Assembly (NCBI GenBank): GCA_013076295.1
Contig: RQOL01000535.1
Coordinates: 1 to 64,000, forward strand
Direction: 5' to 3'
Source: Sanderia malayensis
Lineage: Eukaryota > Cnidaria > Scyphozoa > Semaeostomeae > Pelagiidae
DNA length: 64,000 nt
The stretch's first letter is position 1. The number at the start of each line of letters is the position of its first letter. This document shows positions 31,080-44,000 of this stretch, one piece after another. Made by a program: the position numbers and the translations under genes. Under the pieces are notes generated by a model that was not told the origin of the DNA, did not search any database, and saw only the letters and a list, made by a program, of their open reading frames with translations.

Positions 31080-32689
31080 ATTAAATGCTGAATTTTTTTG
31101 AAGCAGTGTTGGATAAGGACGAAGTTGTTTAGAAAGATTTTCAGCGACTTGCATGTAAGAAAAATTTTCAAAGCAGTAATGTAATTCAACTGGTTCAGGA
31201 AAAGCATTTTTTTGGCGTTTTGCATGAAAATGTTATATGGTTTTAGAGGGACTTGCAAATAGGCCGATAATGTGCAGCTGAAAACATTCTTCCAATTTTT
31301 TCATAAAATTTGCTTTACTCTCATTGAGGGTTTGGGGGCATAAAATGGGAGTAAAAGGGGGCTTTAGGCAAATTTTCAAACTTATTCAATATGCATCAAA
31401 TTTAGTAAGAAGTGCAATTATGGGGCGCTGAATTTGAAAATTGAACTTATTTCTTCAAATGTTGGTGTTTGGGGGCCAAAAATTGTGGTTTTGCGACACA
31501 ATTGTAACTTAGAGGCCTAGGGCTGAGGCTTATTTTGTTGAACATTTGGCGCGAAATTCAAAATGCCTGTTAGGATAATGAATAACTAAACTGTTTAGAC
31601 ATTACATTCAAAATCAGAAACATCATATTGTGAAATTCTAATTTATTATCTAAAATATAATGAATTTCAGATAATAAATAATAAATTTCGATCCCGAGAG
31701 TTGTTTTCATGACAAGGAAACACGCAACAGAAATACTGTAAATCCCCAAATAATTGAATCCAGATGCTCCTTTGGAAGCAAATGAATCTTTAGGTGAGTT
31801 TTATTTAAGAGGGAGGGGCTAATTGGAAATTCAGAATTTTTATTTTCAGCTACCTTACGTAATACTAACAAAATTAAGTAAATTTTGCAGAGTTTGCTTG
31901 CGAAAGATAACTTGTCCATTGATCTAACTTCAACTCAATTATCAGTTTTGTTGTGCTGCTGATCCAATTTCCCGAATATTCGAATAAAGTTTAATAATGG
32001 TTATTATTAAAAAAACTTATTTAAAGTTTGATAGTTTTTGTTATTTTGTTTAGTCAAACTTTATGCCAGTGACTTCCAGAGGCGGACTGACTAATTGTTT
32101 CGGCCCGGGCAGAGTTCAAGCAAACCGATCCACGAATTGTAGAAAACGTAAACCAAAGGACAAAACTTAGGACAAAAATAAGACCATACATATTGATTTC
32201 ATTCTCACACAGAATTTTTTTGTTTAACAAAGAAACGGGGTCACAATTTTTGGATTTATTCATGCGAGAACGCTCTTATAGTTTTGGGTATGCGACCCTT
32301 GGGACGTCCGCACAAATGGCCCGACCGACCAGTCCAACCCAGTTCATCATTTTTGTTCATCTTTTCCAAGATAATGGTTACTTTGTCTTTAAGAAATGGA
32401 ATTTGAAAAATAACTGTATTAATTAGGAGCCCTCTTCCTCTTGTAAAAAACAATTGAAAAAATTGTGCGAGCATGTTGAGTAATGTAAAATTATGTTGTA
32501 ACCATAATTAAAAAACATTTCTTAAATGCTTTAAAGGTATGGAAAGACAAATGAAGAAACACACTTTGATGTACTCGTAATATATAATAAAATCAAAGTA
32601 AGGACATCTTGTCTGTAACGCGAAAGAATAAAACTGTAACAATATAAACCGAAGGAAGCGAAAGTACGCAGCTAGTGTCAATCAATATG

Positions 32690-32715
32690 TAGTAATAATA
32701 ATAATAATAATAATC
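32690..32715. repeat. (ATA)n microsatellite
   Basis: About eight ataata units lie between the Copia end and upstream DNA, probably within or next to the degenerate 3' LTR of the Copia element. Confidence 0.7.
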
Positions 32716-32749
32716 GAGTCATTCTCAAAACTCCCACCTGACGAAGTTA

Positions 32750-35700
32750 TTATTTCCGTATTATTATACCCATCAATGAGCGTAGCTCCTGGAACTTGTG
32801 CATTGGTAATCCTTTAGTGAGCGTGTCTGCAACCATCTTTTCCGTCTTGCAATATTCAACTCCAATTTGCTTATTTTGAATTGTTTCCAGGATAAAATGG
32901 TACTTAACATCTATGTGTTTTGTTCTCGAGTGGTTGCTGGGGTTCTTCGACAATGCAATGGCTCCTTGATTGTCTTCGTACAGCCTAGTCGGTTGTAATT
33001 GCTTGATTTCTAAGCTATTTAGCAATCGACGTAACCAAATTGCATCTTGAGCTGCTAGACTCATAGCAACATAATCAGCCTCTGTTGATGATAATGCAAC
33101 TATGGCTTGTCTTTGGCTTCTTCAAGAGATTGAACTGCCAGCAACTTGGAATATATATCCCGATGCTGGCTTTCTTGTACCGGTATCTCCAGCCCAGTCA
33201 GCATCGACGTAGCCTTGTAATTGTAAATTTGTTTTGTTACCATCGTATTGCAGACGATAATCCAATGCCCCTCTAATGTAGCGGAATATTCTTTTAATCC
33301 CATGCCAATGTTCATGTGAGGGATTAGACATGTATTGGCTTAGTTTTCCAACCGCTGTAGATATGTCAGGCCTAGTTGCAACTGCAGCATAATTCAAAGA
33401 TCCAATTGCTGCTTGATATTCTCTGAGGTTGACTGATTTAGCACCTTCACTTGATTTGGTGAAGCTTACTCCTGCTTCCAAAGGTGTTGCAACTGCTTTG
33501 CAATCATTCATGCCAAATCTCTTCAGCATATCTTCCAAATAGGCTTTTTGACTAACTTGTAGAATTTTTTTCTCACGATCACGGTTGATTTCCATTCCTA
33601 GGCAGTAGTGAGCTTCGCCTAGATCCTCCATTTCAAACTTTTCAGATAATGATTTCTTTTCAGCTCGCAACATATCTTTGTCGTTTGATGCTATGATTAT
33701 GTCATCTACATAAAGCACTATGATGACTTGACCTCTTCTCTTCTCTTTATCATTCTTTGATTTGATATAGCTACAATAATCTGCATCACTTTGCTTGTAG
33801 CCTGCTGACTTTAGATATCTATCCATCTCTAGATTCCAGCATCGAGCAGATTGTTTTAAGCCAGAAAGACTTCTTTGAAGCTTACAAACTTTGTTTGGAT
33901 GTTTCTCATCTATACACCCATCTGGTTGTTTCATGTAAATGTCTTGATCAAGTTTTCCATTTAAGAATGCTGTTCTTACATCCATCTGATGTACTTCATA
34001 ATCCAATGTATTTGCCACGGCTAAAACCGTGCGGATTGAATTATACCTGGCAACTGGTGCGTATATTTCATCATAATCGATTCCTGCTTCTTGCGAGAAT
34101 CCTTGCGCGACCAGTCTAGCCTTGTATCTGTTGATACTGCCATCAGAGTTTCTCTTGATTTAAAAAACCCATTTACATCCAACCAGGTTCTTTGCGGCTG
34201 GTAGGTCGACTAAATCCCATGTTCTGTTCTTAAGAAGCGATTGATATTCACTTTCAATGGCCTTCTTCCAATGTGGAGCGTGCATGCCATTAAGTGCATC
34301 ATTGATATTTGTTGGTTCAACATTATCAGCCGTTGCAATAGAACAGTTTAAACCTTCATCTGTCCACCAATCTCCAGTGATTATTCCAAGTCTCTCTGGA
34401 GCGTTTCTCACTCTTGTGGAGCGTCTAGGTTCTTCTTGTTCATTAACTATGCGATCTGCATCAATTACACGAACAGCATCGGCTGACAAATCGCCTTCAG
34501 GTCGGTTGTGATTTTCTGGTTCACATTCTGCAAAGCTCGCTTCAGGCAGGATGAACAAATCTTGTTCATTGTCATGTCTTTTACTGCACAGTTGCTTGAA
34601 ATTAAAGTCGTTTTCCAAGAACTTTGCATCTTTACTAATGAACGTTCTTTTCTTCACAGGGTCGTAAAACTTGAATGCGTTGGTCATTGTTCCACATCCA
34701 ATGAACACACAGGTGATTGACTTTGCATCCAACTTACTTCTCTTTTCACTTGGAATATGCACAAATGCCTTGCATCCAAATGTTTTCAAGTTTCCTACAG
34801 CTGGCTTCTTGCCGAAGAGACGTTCATAAGGTGTTACACCATCAAGTACAACTGTCGGACTTCTGTTCCGCAGATACACCGCTGTATTTAGCGCCTCTGC
34901 CCAAAACATTATTGGCAATTCAGCATGATGCAACATACATCTTGTACTCTCCATTAACGTGCGATTCATCCTCTCTGAAACGCCGTTTTGTTGAGGATTC
35001 ATTGGAATAGTGAATTCCCTTCTGATCCCATGATTTGAGCAAAACTGCTGTAACGCTGCAGATATGTATTCACCTCCATTGTCAGTACGGAATGTTCTGA
35101 CTTTCTTTTTCGTGAGATTTTCCATTACTGCTACAAATTCTTTAAATTTATCAAGAACTTCACTCTTCTTCTTTAAAAAATGCACCACAGTGTATCTTGA
35201 AAAGTCGCCGATAAACGTCACGTAGTATCGAGATCCTCCCACTGAATTCACATTAACTATGCCAACATCACTATGGACCAGCTCCAATAACTGTGTTGTC
35301 TGGCTTTGACTCTTCTTGGGAAATGGCTCGCATCTCTGCTTACCTTTAGCACAGATTTCACATGAATGGATGCTTTCCTTAGAGTTAAAGACCAACTCGT
35401 CAACCATTGACTTCTCTAGGAGCTTCAGGTTATTGATCCCCAAATGTGCATAACGAGAATGCCATAAATTCATCTTGCCATTACTGTCTTGTGAAGAAAC
35501 TGCGCAAGCTGAATCACTTGTTCTATTGTTCAGCTTAAATAGATTTCCTTGTTTGTGTCCAATGGCTACCGACAATCCGTTGTTGGTTGCTGTACAAGAT
35601 TTCCCATCAAAGCAAATTTCGCTTCCTTTGTCTACCATAGAAGACAACGACAATAACTTCCTTTTCAGTTCTGGAACGAAAAGAACACCACACAACGTGA

Positions 35701-35915
35701 AATTCCATTTCTTTGTGCCATCGTATATTGGAATTCTGATATTGCCTTTCCCATACGCGTGGACGACCCTGTTATCAGCCAATCTGATTTTCCTTGGTGT
35801 TGAAAATTTCTCATAGTTTAACATTCCACAGTTCTCATATGTCATGTGCTGTGACGCCCCCGAGTCTATCAACCATTCATCACCAGAATGTTCGGTACCG
35901 TTGTTCGCTGTAGTG
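32750..35915 (-). pseudogene. Ty1/Copia Pol, two nonsense mutations, 5' end lost
   Basis: One continuous frame runs from about 35915 to 32750 with stops only at 34157-34159 (TAA after GCKWVF) and near 33119 (TGA for the Trp in SSISW). In order: protease (DEWLIDSGASQHMTYE, D-S-G); GAG-pre-integrase (LWHSRYAHLGINNLKLL, CEICAKGKQRCEPF); integrase (VHSDVG, TFRTDNGGEYIS, NGVSERMNRTL); RT (YKARLVAQGFSQEAG, VDVRT-like MDVRTAFLNG, VLYVDDIIIAS); RNase H (GYVDADWAGD, ALSSTEADYVA, YEDNQGAIALSKN, HIDVKYHF). Gag is gone: a long-TIR element begins at 35916. A candidate polypurine tract (aggtgggag, minus strand) follows the stop near 32745, but I could not delimit LTRs. Confidence 0.9.
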
Positions 35916-38090
35916 TATGGGCTGAGAGCCAAAAATAGGGGTTTTTGGTACCACTTGGCGGGAATAACAATGGTGCTGATTTTCGTGAAGGGTATGACCC
36001 TAGTGGTAAGAAATGGCATGATAGACTTTTTTAAAATGGGGCATGTAGAATTGACAGGGGTTTAAACATTCAAAAGCCAGTACTGAGCCCTTGCAGACAA
36101 AAAAGTTTTGTCAAGCGCTTCACTTAATAGATAGCAAATCTTTATTAATATCAACAGAAAGAACGTTTCAAACTAAACAAGACCAAATTTACAGAATCTT
36201 GATATCGTTCTCAGAACCGAAGATATCGCCCGTTCATTTTATCAATGTGACGTCACACCTTAGCAACGCCTTAGCAACTGGAACAGTTCTATGGACTGAT
36301 GACTATTTTTGGCACCACTTTGCGGGAATAACAATTGTGGCGATTTCAATCAAGTATATGATCCCACTATGCAAAATTGGCTTGATAAGATGTTTTTAAA
36401 ATGGGGTTCTTCGTAAAGACGGGGGTTCAAACACTTTATTCCCAAGATGCTACCTAGCAACAAGCCATATGAAGAATATTTTTGTAGCAATTCGTATAAA
36501 ACGAATATAAATCAATATGTTCGACAAACAACAAGTGGAAAAAATGTCACGGGGGTATGTTACAGGGTGTAATGCTCCTCCCCAGTCACTCACCAATGGC
36601 TCCCTATTCAAGTATGGTTATCAATCCATAAAATTTATGCCTCGTCACTGTTTGGCCGGGTTTTCTTCACAGTAGCCTCCATTTCTCCCCTGTCTGTCTA
36701 TTATCAAGAAACGTTGACTGATAGACGCACTTTGTGCGCTGCATTCGCTTCCGCTCATGCCCCTTCCAACCCCACGTACATATGGGTTATCAAAAGAAAG
36801 CTAAATGTTCATTATTACTATATAAATAGTTATATTGGCTCTTTTATTCGGGCTCTATTTCACCCCAGTTTTTGCAAGGTTGTTCTTTGCTGGTTGAAGC
36901 AGAAAGTTATCTATATCAGAGCTTACAGTTTTGAGTAAATATAGGAAAATATAGAAAAACCTATTGGCAACTGTATTTCTTTAACTTCATGTTATGTTGT
37001 GTGGGTCATTGTTTAACTACAATTGTTATCTTGCATTTTACACGTATTTGTTTGCAGTATTGTTAAGTATGAGCGTGGTTGGCTGGTGCACCCGCTTGAA
37101 AGTGTGAAGGCGCGTGCCAATCCACGATAGGGTCCCAGGTGCACCAGAATGGAGCACCATGTTACCACGCTTGTTTTGATTATTATTATGAGCATAAATA
37201 GAGTAAAGGAGTAGAGTAAAATGAGTTGAGTTCAGTTTAAGTCAGTCAGTCAGTCTGTCAACCTCGGAGAGTTGAAGAGAAGACAAGTGGTACAGTGGCG
37301 GCCTTCGGGTAAGCCGTACCGCACCGCAAAACGTTTGTTGTCTTTATTGCGTCAAGCCTTAGCGGAATCAGCACCATCGCAAGCGAGACATCGCTTATCG
37401 AACTTCTGGCTACCGTCCCCAGCTCTGGGGAGTATTCTTATAGAAGCACCCTATGACAGTTATAGCACTTTATAAAGCTGTTGCCACTGCAACCCCAAAA
37501 ATATGTCAAATTTTTGCCAGCATCCAGACTTCAGCTTGAAAATTTGCTCTTTGTATTTGTTTAAACAAAAGTCTCTAAAGGGAGCTGCTAATATTTTGGG
37601 GGCTCCTGCCCCCAGTTGCCCCCTACCCGGTGATACCACTCGGATCAGATTGACCAAAGTGTGGCAGTTTTTAGTTAGAAGCAATTAACTGAATGATATG
37701 CATTCGACACATAGAGCAAAACACTGAAAAATCCCGGTTGCTAAGGCGTTGCTAAAATGTGACGTCACATTGATAAAATGAACGGGCAATATCTTCGGTT
37801 CTGAGAAAGATATCAAGGTTCTGTAAATTTGGTCTTGTTTAGTTTGAAACGTTCGTTCTGTTGATATTGATAAAGATTTGCTGTCTATTACGTGAAGCGT
37901 TTGACAAAATGTTTTTTCCTATAAGGGCTCAGTACCGGATTTTCAGTTTTTAACCCCCCTGTCAATTCTACATGCCCCATTTTAAAAAAGTCTATCATGC
38001 CATTTCTTACCACTGGGATCATACCCTTCACGAAAATCACCATCATTGTTATTCCCGCGAAGTGGTACCGAAAAAGGTCATCAGCCCATA
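35916..38090. mobile_element. 2.2 kb element with about 360-bp terminal inverted repeats
   Basis: The left arm, 35916-36281, starts tatgggctga, and the right arm, 37734-38090, ends tcagcccata. They are complementary over their length with roughly 8-10% divergence, and each holds the CRE octamer tgacgtca (36248-36255 on the left). A second, diverged copy of the terminal motif (ttggcaccactttgcgggaa) lies at about 36306, inside the left arm. The centre (36420-37730) has no open frame with protein features, so it is non-autonomous or its coding part was replaced. It cut off the Copia gag. Superfamily is unclear; long TIRs point to MULE or fold-back types. Confidence 0.8.
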
Positions 38091-38256
38091 GACTATATGA
38101 CTATGTCATTTCGAAATATGTTCGCCAGGGGGTTTCTGACAGCAGCACGTTTTGTTAGATTAAAAGAGTGCAGTACGCGTGAAACCGGTCGAGCAACACC
38201 CCTGAGAGGCAGAACAAAGGACGAAAAAACAAAAGCTTCTGACACCGATGACAAAG

Positions 38257-39781
38257 GGCTATCTGTAAAAGGGGGAACGGGGAATCAGGGAACGGGGAAC
38301 GGGGAATAAGGAAAAGGGGGAATCTGTGAAAGGGGGAATTTGTAAAAGGGGGAATCAGTAAAAGCGGAATCTGTAAAATGGGGAATAGTTTGCAATTAAC
38401 TCAAAAATGACGCAATATTCACGTGGGTTTATAATTTATTTGTACAATGCTTTTGTCGTATATTACGTGATATATTAATGTTAAATAGCCTCGAAATTAT
38501 TATTTACGCCGTTCTGTTATTCACAAACACAATAAAGAGCAGCGCAGCCAATCAAAATGCCAGCTGGCTAGCCAAAAAGTTGGCTAATCATTGTTGTTCC
38601 ACAATCACGAAACAATAGAGAATTTTCTGAAATCGCAGACTGTTCAGATTGGCTTAGAACTGTTTAGAGACTGCACGCAGGCTAACAAAACCCTGGGCTG
38701 TAAGACATAAAAGCTCACAGAAAGATAATAACACAGCTGTCAAACTGAACGAGCACGTTTTGTGAACATAACATGTAACCACCATACAAGATGAACAACT
38801 AACAACTAACAGCTAACCAAAAACATTTCTAGAAGTCTATCTGATGTATTGAAAATAAATGTATCTCACTTTGTAATGGTTTCTATAATTAGAAATTCTA
38901 AAAGTAAACATGAAACCAAAGAACGCACTGGGTCAAATAGCTGGTTCGAGTCACATCACTACTCATTTGATGCATTGTTCAACACCCGTAGGATCCTTTG
39001 TATTTTTAAACTTTTCCCTTCACGAGAGGTGAAACTTCACCTGGGTAAAGCTTCATTGGAAATTTGGCAAGCGGCAGATTGATGATTGAGGATAAAATGT
39101 AGCATGTGTGTAATCAACAGGGCGCGAATGGCAAAAGTATGCGCTTCAGCAAGGAAAGAAAATAGCAAGTAACGTGAGAAAAAAATCACTTAGATGCTAA
39201 GATACCAACGTCAATATTATTCTATATATTCTTATAAAAGGGCCACACGAGCACAAGAGCAATATAAAGACATTCTGTTAAGGATTGAAAAAATCAGCAC
39301 TCTGGTTGTCTGTGTATATGGTTTCCTTTGGAAGGCAAACCATGACACCATGACGAAAAAGACATTTCAAAATTATTTTTATATAGATTTGTTTGCTGTT
39401 GTTGCTCTTATTGTGTTATTATTTTTCATTATGTTGGATTATTTTAGTTTAGTTTAGAAATGTACCTCATATGAGTTTGTGCTTAGGCTCTAATGATGTC
39501 AATGATAAAAATTCGGAGTTCATGTTTTGTTGTTGTTTTGTTTTTATTGTTACAGATTTTATAGTTTGCTGTTTCGGTTGTTTATTCTCAGTTTAGGGAG
39601 TAATAATATATCACGTAATATACGACAAAAGAACTGCACAAATAACTATAAACCCACGTAAATATTGCAGCTTTTTGAGTTAATTTCAAACTATTCCCCC
39701 TTTTACAGATTCCCCTTTTTACAGATTCCCCCTTTTACAGATTCCCCTTTTTACAGATTTGAAAAAGGAGGAATATGACGT
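38257..39781 (-). mobile_element. Non-autonomous deletion derivative of the kinase-MULE
   Basis: The ends (ggctatctgtaaaaggggga at 38257 and the tandem cccccttttacagatt array ending 39781) match the terminal repeats of the element at 55944-64000. The interior from about 38555 to 39480 is similar, in the same orientation, to about 62725-63620 (shared strings ttggctaatcattgttgttc, gcacgcaggctaacaaaacc, ctcatatgagtttgtgctta). It therefore keeps both TIRs and the non-coding DNA upstream of the kinase gene but none of the coding exons. The 77- and 87-codon frames in it also occur in the parent and look spurious. Confidence 0.88.
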
Positions 39782-41600
39782 GATGGATGAACTTTGTATG
39801 TTAGTACAAGAAAGGCATGGCTATGACCTGGCCTACAGATAGGAACATTTCTGTGTTGGCCTGAAATCGTATCTTTTTCCTGCATTTACATTGAATAAAA
39901 TGTAAACTTGTTGAAATAACAAACAACATGACGTACCATACTAGATGCTGGGCACGCTGTGGCAGGGCGGAACCACAAGCACGATCACGCACAGCGACCG
40001 AGCATTTTTGACTCGTTGGAAGCATCATGTGAAAAGAAGAAAGTTTTCTAGCTGTAATGCTTATGCAACTAATACAACAATTATAGTATTTCACTTTTGT
40101 TTTGGGAAATGAAAATTTTTTAACTTTGATGAAACAAGATCGAAAATTGAAGTCAAAATGATTGCTTGAGTGGTCTCAAAACAAATGTTTTTTGAATTTG
40201 TTGCGTTCAATCCTGAAAATTGAATCCAGGGTATTTTATGTCCAGGAGTTAAAAAACGTGAATATTCAATAAAATTAGTTATTCGGTTTTGCTCAAGCTC
40301 AACTTTTAGCTTCGCAACGTTTGTCTGATATTATTTTCTTCACTTTCTTAACTAATCATCACGTTTCAATACATTGATTGTTCCGTTGTTTGACATTAAT
40401 GCGCGCGCTCGTATTATTGTGGGTGTTTGGCAAATCCTAATCTGATAAACAATACGCTAAACTAGCCATTGTTGTAGCCATTGTCTTTGTGGAATTAGCT
40501 GCTGCCATTGGCCAATTTCTGGTCTTCTCACTGAAGCGTGAATCCTGTACAGTGTACACCGTCTGTATTTTAATATTTGCTGCTTACAGCGCAAATAATT
40601 ACATTTTGTTAAGATACCCAAATTTCTGTGGCCAAATGGTTGCCAAAAACAGAGATTGCATTGCATTTCTTTCGGCAAAACACTTTGAACGGTTATCTTG
40701 TGACTTTTGATTAGATGTTAATTTTCTGGTGTAAGCTTAATCTAATTTTCTGGTAACTCATATTTTCGTTTATTATACTGTTCTGTTCTGTTGACATTTT
40801 CTTATGAAATAAATCTCAATAAATTTTCAAAAATTCTATATTCTAATTCTATATAACTTATATGATACTCAATCTTTTCTAATTCTACATATCTTATATA
40901 TTGAATTCTGTATATTCTCGGTTTTTAAGTGTATTTCTTGTTATTTCATTCTTCGAGTTTGTTTCATGGGGCATAGTTTATTTTTTCATTATATGTTATT
41001 GGTTAGTCGAGTCATAATTCTGACTTACGGTCTACCCCCTGACCACTAAGTTTTTGGTTTTGAACAAACATCGTTGACAGCTCGCAATGGACGGAGTGAT
41101 GATACAAACAGCCAATCGGAAGTCATCAAAGCGGGCGATGTTCATAGTCACAAAATGCATCTGGTCTTTCCTTGTTACATATTAAAACTATAAAATACCT
41201 TGTTTACCTATTAAGACTGTAAATTTTACCGTTATAATAGGTAAACGTTTCGTAACGTTTTATAAACGTTTCCGTATTTAATTAACTTTTGGAAACACAG
41301 ATACTGTTCGTGTAATAACTTGTGTTACCAATAAGAAGGCAAGAATACGCGTGTCTTTGTTTCAAGAATCGAGAGCGAGAAAATATACATGTGCGTTGTG
41401 TGAAAACTATGATCTAACTCATTTATTAAACTTTGTACATAAAACTAATCAATAATAAAATGAGGTGCGAATATCAGAAGAAAGAGAATGATAGGTGATG
41501 ATGAGAAGTTATTTATCGACAGGATGGATTAGTGAGATAAGACGTTAGTGTAGAGGTGTTAGAATTTTGATTACAATATCGTTGTCAATGATGATATTGA
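39782..41600. other. Gene-poor AT-rich stretch
   Basis: No gene is supported. A 74-codon frame at 40489-40710 has a hydrophobic stretch (TVYTVCILIFAAYSANNYIL) but no start context, family or neighbour to back it. Imperfect attctatata-type repeats lie at 40836-40920. Confidence 0.5.
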
Positions 41601-41642
41601 TGATATTGAAACGCTACAAACTGGTAAATTTCAAACGGTTTC

Positions 41643-41762
41643 ATACTTCCGTTCCCCGACCGTTCCCCGGTCGTTCCCAGCTTATTCCCCGACCGTTCCC
41701 TGGTCGTTCCCAGGTTATTCCATTCCCAGTCGTTCCTCGACCGTTCCCCGTTCCCGCTTTTA
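41643..41762. repeat. Degenerate ccgttccc / ggtcgttccc array
   Basis: About ten variants of cgaccgttcccc, ggtcgttccc and cagttattcc follow each other. A similar ggaacggggaa vocabulary occurs at the tips of the kinase-MULE family, so this may be a remnant of a related terminus, but no second end is visible. Confidence 0.55.
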
Positions 41763-41782
41763 GTAATAACCGCGACAAAGCC

Positions 41783-42062
41783 TATTGTATGGTGGCACAT
41801 GGTTGCCACCTTGTGTTTTGCTCATTTATTTAGTTTTACTTTTGTTTTATTTTAATTTGTTTTTCTTTTTTGATTTTATCTTTGTTTCTATTCCACATAA
41901 ATCATTTTTATTGTTTCATAAATATTTTTGCTGTTAAAATGAAAACAAATTGAAATGAAATAAATTCGTACACGTGGACCATCGTTGCCAATCTTTTGAT
42001 ATTCATCAATGGCGGACCATCGTTGCCATACCCATGATCCTTCGCGAGATAAAAAGGCGGGA
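41783..42062 (-). repeat. Dispersed repeat, copy 1 (inverted copy at 54478-54790)
   Basis: The sequence from ggttgccacc to cgagataaaaaggcgggaaat matches the complement of 54478-54790, including ttggcaacgatggtccacgt and the A-rich aaaacaaattaaaataaaac block. Within one copy the phrase gcaacgatggtcc occurs twice. The two copies lie 12.7 kb apart in opposite orientation. No coding capacity. Confidence 0.85.
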
Positions 42063-42085
42063 AATAGATATCGAAAGCAACAGGC

Positions 42086-42454
42086 ATGATACTCGTGATC
42101 ACACGAAAATGTCGAAAAGAAGGCAGTGGGACAATCTTTACGCAAAGTTATCAAAAAAGAAGAAAGGAAGGGATACCGAAGAAAAGAAGACGACTTCATT
42201 ACTGTACAACGATTGTCAGCACAAGTGGAGGGAAAAGCACAAAAGTACTCGAAAGTTGGGGCGTTGACCATGGTGCCTATCAGGGAGCCCGAAGGGTGGG
42301 AGGAGAAACGCGCATTAGCCTTGTTGTTCCATGTGAGATGCGGCTTTTGAAAACGAGGCTTATTTTCGAGACGTTTAATGATGAAGGTGATGAAACTTTG
42401 AAACGCTTGATAAACATGAAAGAATTTGACTTAACAGGACAGTATTGTCATTAG
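42086..42454 (+). CDS. Weak overlapping ORFs, unassigned
   Basis: Three overlapping plus-strand frames (42086-42454, 42126-42350, 41974-42267) are Lys/Arg-rich at the start. The longest ends in a reasonable protein-like stretch (CEMRLLKTRLIFETFNDEGD). No domain is recognised and the best frame cannot be chosen, so this may be a transposon or host exon remnant. The following 42455-43123 holds nothing I can support. Confidence 0.2.
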   Translation: MILVITRKCRKEGSGTIFTQSYQKRRKEGIPKKRRRLHYCTTIVSTSGGKSTKVLESWGVDHGAYQGARRVGGETRISLVVPCEMRLLKTRLIFETFNDEGDETLKRLINMKEFDLTGQYCH

Positions 42455-43123
42455 ACAAGAATTTTGAATAAATCGAAACTTTGGCCGCGATTTAGGCCGG
42501 CTTTCCATGGTGGTGTAAGATCGCTTCTTCGAAAAGTGTTGTTTTGAAACAGATTCCGAGTTGAAAACACTGAAATTAGCACCAAGGAGAACACAAATAA
42601 AAATTCTAATCGACCTGCAACAATTGTTATCAATGTTTATTAATTATCACCATAAACCTATTTTAACAGTAAACATCAAGAAGGAAAACAATCTTGAACA
42701 AAACAATGAAATGAAAACAATGAAAGTAAAACAATGAAATGACTTGAATTGATCTTCCAGCTTTGCTTTGATTATTCTTCTTGTCAAAGATTTTAGCATC
42801 TCTTCAATATCATCCAGTAAATGAGATGTAACGGTTCTGAAAGAAAAGAAAACTAATCTTAATTATAATCTGGCCTCAAATATCCTTTCTAACCTTTCTA
42901 ATACACATTCCAAGTAGCAGCAGGAGTAAGGAAGGAAGTAAATGAAAAATAATTTCCTTTTAATAAATTTCCATTTTCTTTGCCCATGCCCTTGGTATTG
43001 TTGCATTGTGACCTTGAAAAATAGTTTTTTATTGATGACTCTTGAAGTTGCTACTATATATATACTAATTGCTACTATATTCTTGAAGTTCAGAATATAG
43101 TAGCAATTCAATGGATGTCATGC

Positions 43124-43423
43124 TCATTCCACTGCTGAAAAGTATTGGAAAGTATTTGACCTGATTAATTTTGAATCCAGTTTCTTCAAAATTATGTTGC
43201 TTTGATGAAACTGCTGGAGAACATTTCCCATTGCAATCAGAAATTCACCACATGTTGAAACTGGTCTGCTGTACAAAATTTGATGGTTTACATTTTCTTT
43301 ATTTGCATTTTGTTCTTCAGAAAGCAAATTTTTAATTGCTTCACAAAAATCAAATCTTTTTCTTGCAGACAATTCTTGTTGTGTTGGACAGGGTCTTTTC
43401 TTTATGCTACTTTCACCTTCCAT
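43124..43423 (-). CDS. Hypothetical 99-aa ORF
   Basis: A clean minus-strand frame from ATG 43423: MEGESSIKKRPCPTQQELSA, then RKRFDFCEAIKNLLSEEQN and GEFLIAMGNVLQQFHQSNII. The mixed charged/hydrophobic pattern with predicted helices is more protein-like than surrounding frames. No family is recognised. It could be an exon of a larger gene or chance. 43424-44000 has no other feature. Confidence 0.3.
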   Translation of the reverse strand: MEGESSIKKRPCPTQQELSARKRFDFCEAIKNLLSEEQNANKENVNHQILYSRPVSTCGEFLIAMGNVLQQFHQSNIILKKLDSKLIRSNTFQYFSAVE

Positions 43424-44000
43424 TTTTGCAAATATTTATTGAAAATTTTTGAGAACTTCACTTTCTTTTCATTGGAATCAACTTGTAACAAAGCAGTCGA
43501 AAAATCTTTTTAAAAAATCAAATATTTAGAGCATGTTACATTCCTTTCAATCAAACGTCGCGGAACAAGACCGACACCGAACTATTGCCATCTGAAACTG
43601 ACTCAGGGATTGGTTTTGGTCAAAACATTCAAGGCCAAAATTTCAAAACGTTACTAACGTTAGTTAACGAAACAAATTAATTTCTTGTAAATTTAAGGAG
43701 TTAAACTTCAATAATCCGCAAAGAAATTTAACTGGAAATAACGGGCTGAGGAGAAAATAGGAAAAATTGCAGGTTGTAATCCGGAAATTGAGAGTTAGGC
43801 CACAACTGGCGACAATTACAAATATTCCTTAAATATTGAAAATAAGTAGTGTTTCCATTCAAACCAAGCAGAAAGGTGGCAAATTTACTATAGAATGTAA
43901 TAAAATCTTAATTTTCAACTTACCAGTGTAGATCTCTGATCAATGTTGAATTATTGCAAAATGATATGTCCATCAAAATAAGGGCGGATCGGGAGTAAGC

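Noticed and set aside
36091..36399. 102-codon ORF in the long-TIR element
   Set aside because: It falls within the inverted repeat and the same stretch in the other arm is not open; no protein features.
37081..37160. Possible tRNA-like or SINE promoter sequence
   Set aside because: No cloverleaf with a proper anticodon stem and no convincing A and B boxes could be found.
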